Shown here piece after piece: positions 7,272 to 9,057 of a DNA stretch of 9,057 bases. Position 1 is the first letter of the stretch. Every line of letters begins with the position of its first letter. Made by a program: the position numbers and the translations under genes. The DNA is from Acidimicrobiia bacterium (GTDB lineage: Bacteria; Actinomycetota; Acidimicrobiia; Spongiisociales; SHLN01), in contig JAUXJL010000064.1 in the NCBI GenBank assembly GCA_030624805.1, positions 1-9,057 on the forward strand. Direction: 5' to 3'. The notes under the pieces were generated by a model. That model did no database searches. It was not told the origin of the DNA and saw only the letters and a list, made by a program, of their open reading frames with translations.

Positions 7272-7996
7272 AGGAAGGCGATTGTACCGAGCGCCTCGCT
7301 AGGTCCTGCCAGCAAACTCGCTCCGTTGTCCAGGACTGCCCGGCCGGCGACAGCCGAACCGATGGCGGTGAGAATGGCGAGATACGACAACCCGGTGGCC
7401 GCCATCACTCCAGGGTAGGAAGGTTCGTTCAGGGCAAGGCGCACCGCAACCATAAGAACAAACGTTGTAATGCCGAGCACCAAGAACACCCATCCGGTGA
7501 CTTCGCCCCCCCAATCGACACCCGCCTCTATGGCGACAACCGAACCATCCAAAATGACTCCGGCGGCCCCTGCCACTGCCAGGCGCTTGAGAGCCCAGCG
7601 GGGCAGGCTCGGGTCAATGAGATACCAGTGACCGAGCAACATCTCGGCGGTGATGGCTCCCAACATGACCGCACCCGACATCGTGCCGAACACGCCCCCA
7701 TCACTAATGGAGGCGCCGGCGTAGAGGAGGGCGGCGACGCCGAAGGCGAGGGCAGCCGGTTGGGGCCGGCGGGCCAGCCCAAACCCCGCCACAGCTGCCA
7801 GGGTACCGACACCAGCGGCCCATCCCCCTCCGACCGCCCATCCAGTGCCCCCCAACAACACGGTGACGGCTCCCGCCAACCAGCCGAAACCCGGCCCAAC
7901 CACTTTCCACCAGGCAACGACGGCAGCCATAGCGGCCAGTCCGGCCGCCCAGGTCGTAAGAAAGAGGGCGGGGCTGAGTTCGATGACGACTTCCAA
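7268..7996 (-). CDS. Polytopic integral membrane protein of unknown function
   Basis: Read from TTG 7994-7996, this is a 242-residue, strongly hydrophobic protein with about eight predicted membrane helices (near 8-29, 33-54, 55-74, 80-96, 103-121, 136-157, 166-187, 196-217). I do not recognise the family. A possibly functional stretch is AEMLLGHWYLIDP (117-129), with a histidine-tryptophan pair at the end of a helix followed by a charged loop. The frame is open up to GTG/ATG-type codons as far as 8152, but that extension is arginine-rich, non-hydrophobic and antisense to the SRPBCC gene, so I reject it. The TTG lacks a clear ribosome binding site; a TATACT -10-like hexamer only 15 bases upstream could give a nearly leaderless mRNA. 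It is the first gene of the minus-strand run and overlaps the adenosyltransferase by 4 bases. That linkage could mean a cobalamin- or redox-related role, which is inference. Confidence 0.72.
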   Translation of the reverse strand: MEVVIELSPALFLTTWAAGLAAMAAVVAWWKVVGPGFGWLAGAVTVLLGGTGWAVGGGWAAGVGTLAAVAGFGLARRPQPAALAFGVAALLYAGASISDGGVFGTMSGAVMLGAITAEMLLGHWYLIDPSLPRWALKRLAVAGAAGVILDGSVVAIEAGVDWGGEVTGWVFLVLGITTFVLMVAVRLALNEPSYPGVMAATGLSYLAILTAIGSAVAGRAVLDNGASLLAGPSEALGTIAFL

Positions 7997-8038
7997 GCGA
8001 GCGGCGCTGCAGTATACGAACCGAGGGTAGGGTGCCCG
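7997..8038. promoter_or_regulatory. Very short divergent promoter region with shared GTATAC core
   Basis: Only 42 bases separate the start codons of the membrane-protein and SRPBCC genes. A palindromic GTATAC (8012-8017) gives TATACT on the minus strand (8016-8011; five of six to the -10 consensus) and TATACG on the plus strand (8013-8018). No good -35 element is seen for either. AGGG at 8029-8032 lies 6 bases before ATG 8039 and serves as the plus-strand ribosome binding site. Confidence 0.4.
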
Positions 8039-8476
8039 ATGCCAACGTTTGATTACGAATTCACCGTGCCGGCATCTGCGGAGCGGGTTGCCGGGTTCCA
8101 CGACGACACTCGTGCGTTGCAACGCCTTACGCCTGGCTACGTCCAATTCCATCGCAGCGACCCATTAGTCGATGGGGCAATTGCCGAGTTCACCGTGTGG
8201 CTCGGGCCGATTCCCATCCGCTGGCGGGCGCTCCATCGCGATGTGGGCCCACACGGCTTCACCGACCTCCAGGACGAAGGTCCGATGAGGTCGTGGGTTC
8301 ACACCCACCGATTCGTGCCCGTCGACGAGTCGACTACTCGAGTCAGCGAACATATCGAATACACGTACGGGACCGGATGGGATGGGGTGCAGGGCCGTTT
8401 GTTCTTCGGGCCGCTGGCGCTTCGAGGTCGATTTGCGTTTCGAGCCTGGCGGACGCGAAGAGCCCTCAGGGGTTGA
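8039..8476 (+). CDS. SRPBCC-family (START/Bet v1-like) small protein
   Basis: 145-residue soluble protein, presumably cytosolic since no signal peptide is seen. The pattern fits the polyketide-cyclase/dehydrase-like SRPBCC helix-grip fold. An opening beta strand (FDYEFTVPASAERV, 4-17) runs into a helix with HDDTRALQRLTP. Alternating strands follow (AEFTVWLGPIPIRWRALH, 49-66; SWVHTHRFVPVDESTTRVSEHIEY split across 85-108), and a long C-terminal helix ends with RAWRTRRALRG. These proteins bind hydrophobic ligands in a central cavity; no catalytic residues or ligand can be assigned. ATG 8039 has AGGG 6 bases upstream. The frame stays open upstream to 7139 antisense to other genes, but that part is not protein-like. 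The stop lies 11 bases inside the 3' end of the convergent FKBP gene. Confidence 0.8.
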   Translation: MPTFDYEFTVPASAERVAGFHDDTRALQRLTPGYVQFHRSDPLVDGAIAEFTVWLGPIPIRWRALHRDVGPHGFTDLQDEGPMRSWVHTHRFVPVDESTTRVSEHIEYTYGTGWDGVQGRLFFGPLALRGRFAFRAWRTRRALRG

Positions 8477-9014
8477 TCGCCACCATTTCGATTTCGAAGG
8501 TGAGCGCCTCTCCCGCCAACTCATGGTTGAGATCAAGGGTCACTACTTCGCCGATGATCGACACAACCGGAATAGGCCCGCCGGTGGTCGGGTCAACCAG
8601 AACGTCGCCGGCCGCGGTTCCTTCGGGGACCCGTGAGATGTCGACCTCGACGAGTGCTGCGGGGTCGAATTCCCCGTAGGCATCGGCCGCCTCAATCCGA
8701 ATCGTCTTGGTTTCGCCGGCGGCCATGCCGCGAACCCCCTGGTCGAACCCGCTGATCATCTGGCTGCTTCCGATGGTGAAGTCGAGGGTGGTTCCCCGGG
8801 GTCGGGACGCATCGAACTCGGTTCCGTCGTCGAGCGTGCCGATGTAGTGGACGGCGACGAGGTCTCCATCCCGGGCCACAATGATGTCTCCCCCGGCGGT
8901 TGGACTCGGTGGTGCTGTGGTGGGCTCAGATGCTGATCCCGAGTCGTCTCCACCGCAGGCGGCAACCACGAGCCCGACGGCCAGGACAACCGCGATTCGT
9001 CTCAGGACAACCAC
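8466..9014 (-). CDS. FKBP-type peptidyl-prolyl cis-trans isomerase lipoprotein, SlyD-like
   Basis: 182-residue exported lipoprotein that should catalyse proline isomerisation and act as a foldase outside the membrane. Residues 1-20 form a lipoprotein signal peptide with a VAAC lipobox (Cys20), followed by a Ser/Thr/Pro-rich tether (about 21-42). The FKBP core has VAVHYIGTLDDGTEFDAS (53-70) and MISGFDQGVRGMAAGE (86-101). An inserted flap domain (about 115-160) and LDLNHELAGEALTFEIEMVAI (160-180) follow the SlyD arrangement rather than classical FKBP12. There is no His/Cys-rich metal-binding tail as in E. coli SlyD. The annotated start is GTG 9012-9014, but its Shine-Dalgarno-like GGGAG abuts the codon. 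A CTG at 9003-9005, giving a signal peptide three residues shorter, is better spaced. The gene overlaps the preceding gene by 3-13 bases and the SRPBCC gene by 11. Confidence 0.9.
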   Translation of the reverse strand: MVVLRRIAVVLAVGLVVAACGGDDSGSASEPTTAPPSPTAGGDIIVARDGDLVAVHYIGTLDDGTEFDASRPRGTTLDFTIGSSQMISGFDQGVRGMAAGETKTIRIEAADAYGEFDPAALVEVDISRVPEGTAAGDVLVDPTTGGPIPVVSIIGEVVTLDLNHELAGEALTFEIEMVAINP

Positions 9015-9057
9015 TCCCGAAGCCGGGGGGCCACCGCCTCGACATCCAAGCCGAACT
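9002..9057 (-). CDS. C-terminal end of an upstream gene, unidentified (5'-truncated by window edge)
   Basis: One minus-strand frame entering at base 9057 reads FGLDVEAVAPRLREWLS and stops at TGA 9002-9004, overlapping the FKBP start. The residues look like a normal amphipathic C-terminal helix, and the overlap fits the compact style of the window. Seventeen codons are too few to name a family, and a chance open frame of this length is possible. Confidence 0.45.
   Translation of the reverse strand, partial: FGLDVEAVAPRLREWLS

Noticed and set aside
7272..7400. Cobalamin riboswitch ahead of the adenosyltransferase gene
   Set aside because: The region upstream is coding sequence of the membrane protein overlapping the start. 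No B12-box-like element was recognised.
7139..8038. Long plus-strand open frame continuous with the SRPBCC gene
   Set aside because: It is antisense to the adenosyltransferase and membrane-protein genes, and its translation is low-complexity, Arg/Gly/Pro-rich and without a recognisable domain. The SRPBCC fold begins at ATG 8039 with its own ribosome binding site.
7997..8152. Upstream extension of the membrane-protein frame
   Set aside because: The extra residues are charged and non-hydrophobic and would lie antisense to the start of the SRPBCC gene. TTG 7996 is preferred.

Overview
This 9,057-base window is high-GC bacterial DNA with dense, mostly overlapping genes and GTG/TTG starts alongside ATG. 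The protein set (PduO-type cobalamin adenosyltransferase, M17 aminopeptidase, FG-GAP-decorated secreted M15 peptidase, SlyD-like FKBP lipoprotein, SRPBCC protein) would fit an actinobacterium, perhaps of the Acidimicrobiia type. That placement is an impression from protein style, not a demonstrated assignment. I see no rRNA, tRNA, CRISPR array, insertion sequence or integrase, and no stretch over 300 bases without a gene.

Layout. (1) Bases 1-786, minus strand: the 3'-truncated gene of a beta-hydroxyacid dehydrogenase (3-hydroxyisobutyrate dehydrogenase family). (2) Bases 787-998: a divergent intergenic region with two perfect palindromes, each centred on ATCGAT. (3) Bases 999-1568, plus strand: a carboxymuconolactone decarboxylase/AhpD-like protein. 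(4) Bases 1569-1713: a convergent spacer with only weak hairpins. (5) Bases 1714-7996, minus strand: five closely packed genes, in transcription order an unknown polytopic membrane protein, a PduO-type ATP:cob(I)alamin adenosyltransferase, leucyl aminopeptidase PepA, a polyprenyl-phosphate sugar-1-phosphate transferase, and a secreted M15 zinc peptidase fused to an FG-GAP/VCBS repeat array. The first three are joined by 4-base start/stop overlaps. The last two follow after 45-base and 15-base gaps. (6) Bases 8039-8476, plus strand: a small SRPBCC protein, divergent from the membrane protein across only 42 bases. (7) Bases 8466-9014, minus strand: an FKBP-type peptidyl-prolyl isomerase lipoprotein that overlaps the SRPBCC gene tail to tail by 11 bases. 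(8) Bases 9002-9057, minus strand: the last codons of a further gene, cut by the window edge.

How the genes might work together. The five-gene run mixes cofactor and protein-turnover housekeeping (adenosyltransferase, PepA) with envelope functions (sugar transferase, secreted wall-type peptidase). The tight junctions suggest co-transcription, but I cannot show that the genes form one pathway. The most distinctive object is the M15 peptidase with a C-terminal propeller-type repeat array of two repeat classes, directly downstream of a glycan-initiating transferase. I do not see a clear, complete, previously undescribed system. The remaining observations are the ATCGAT palindrome pair, the very compact divergent promoter region, and the unknown membrane protein coupled to the cobalamin enzyme.
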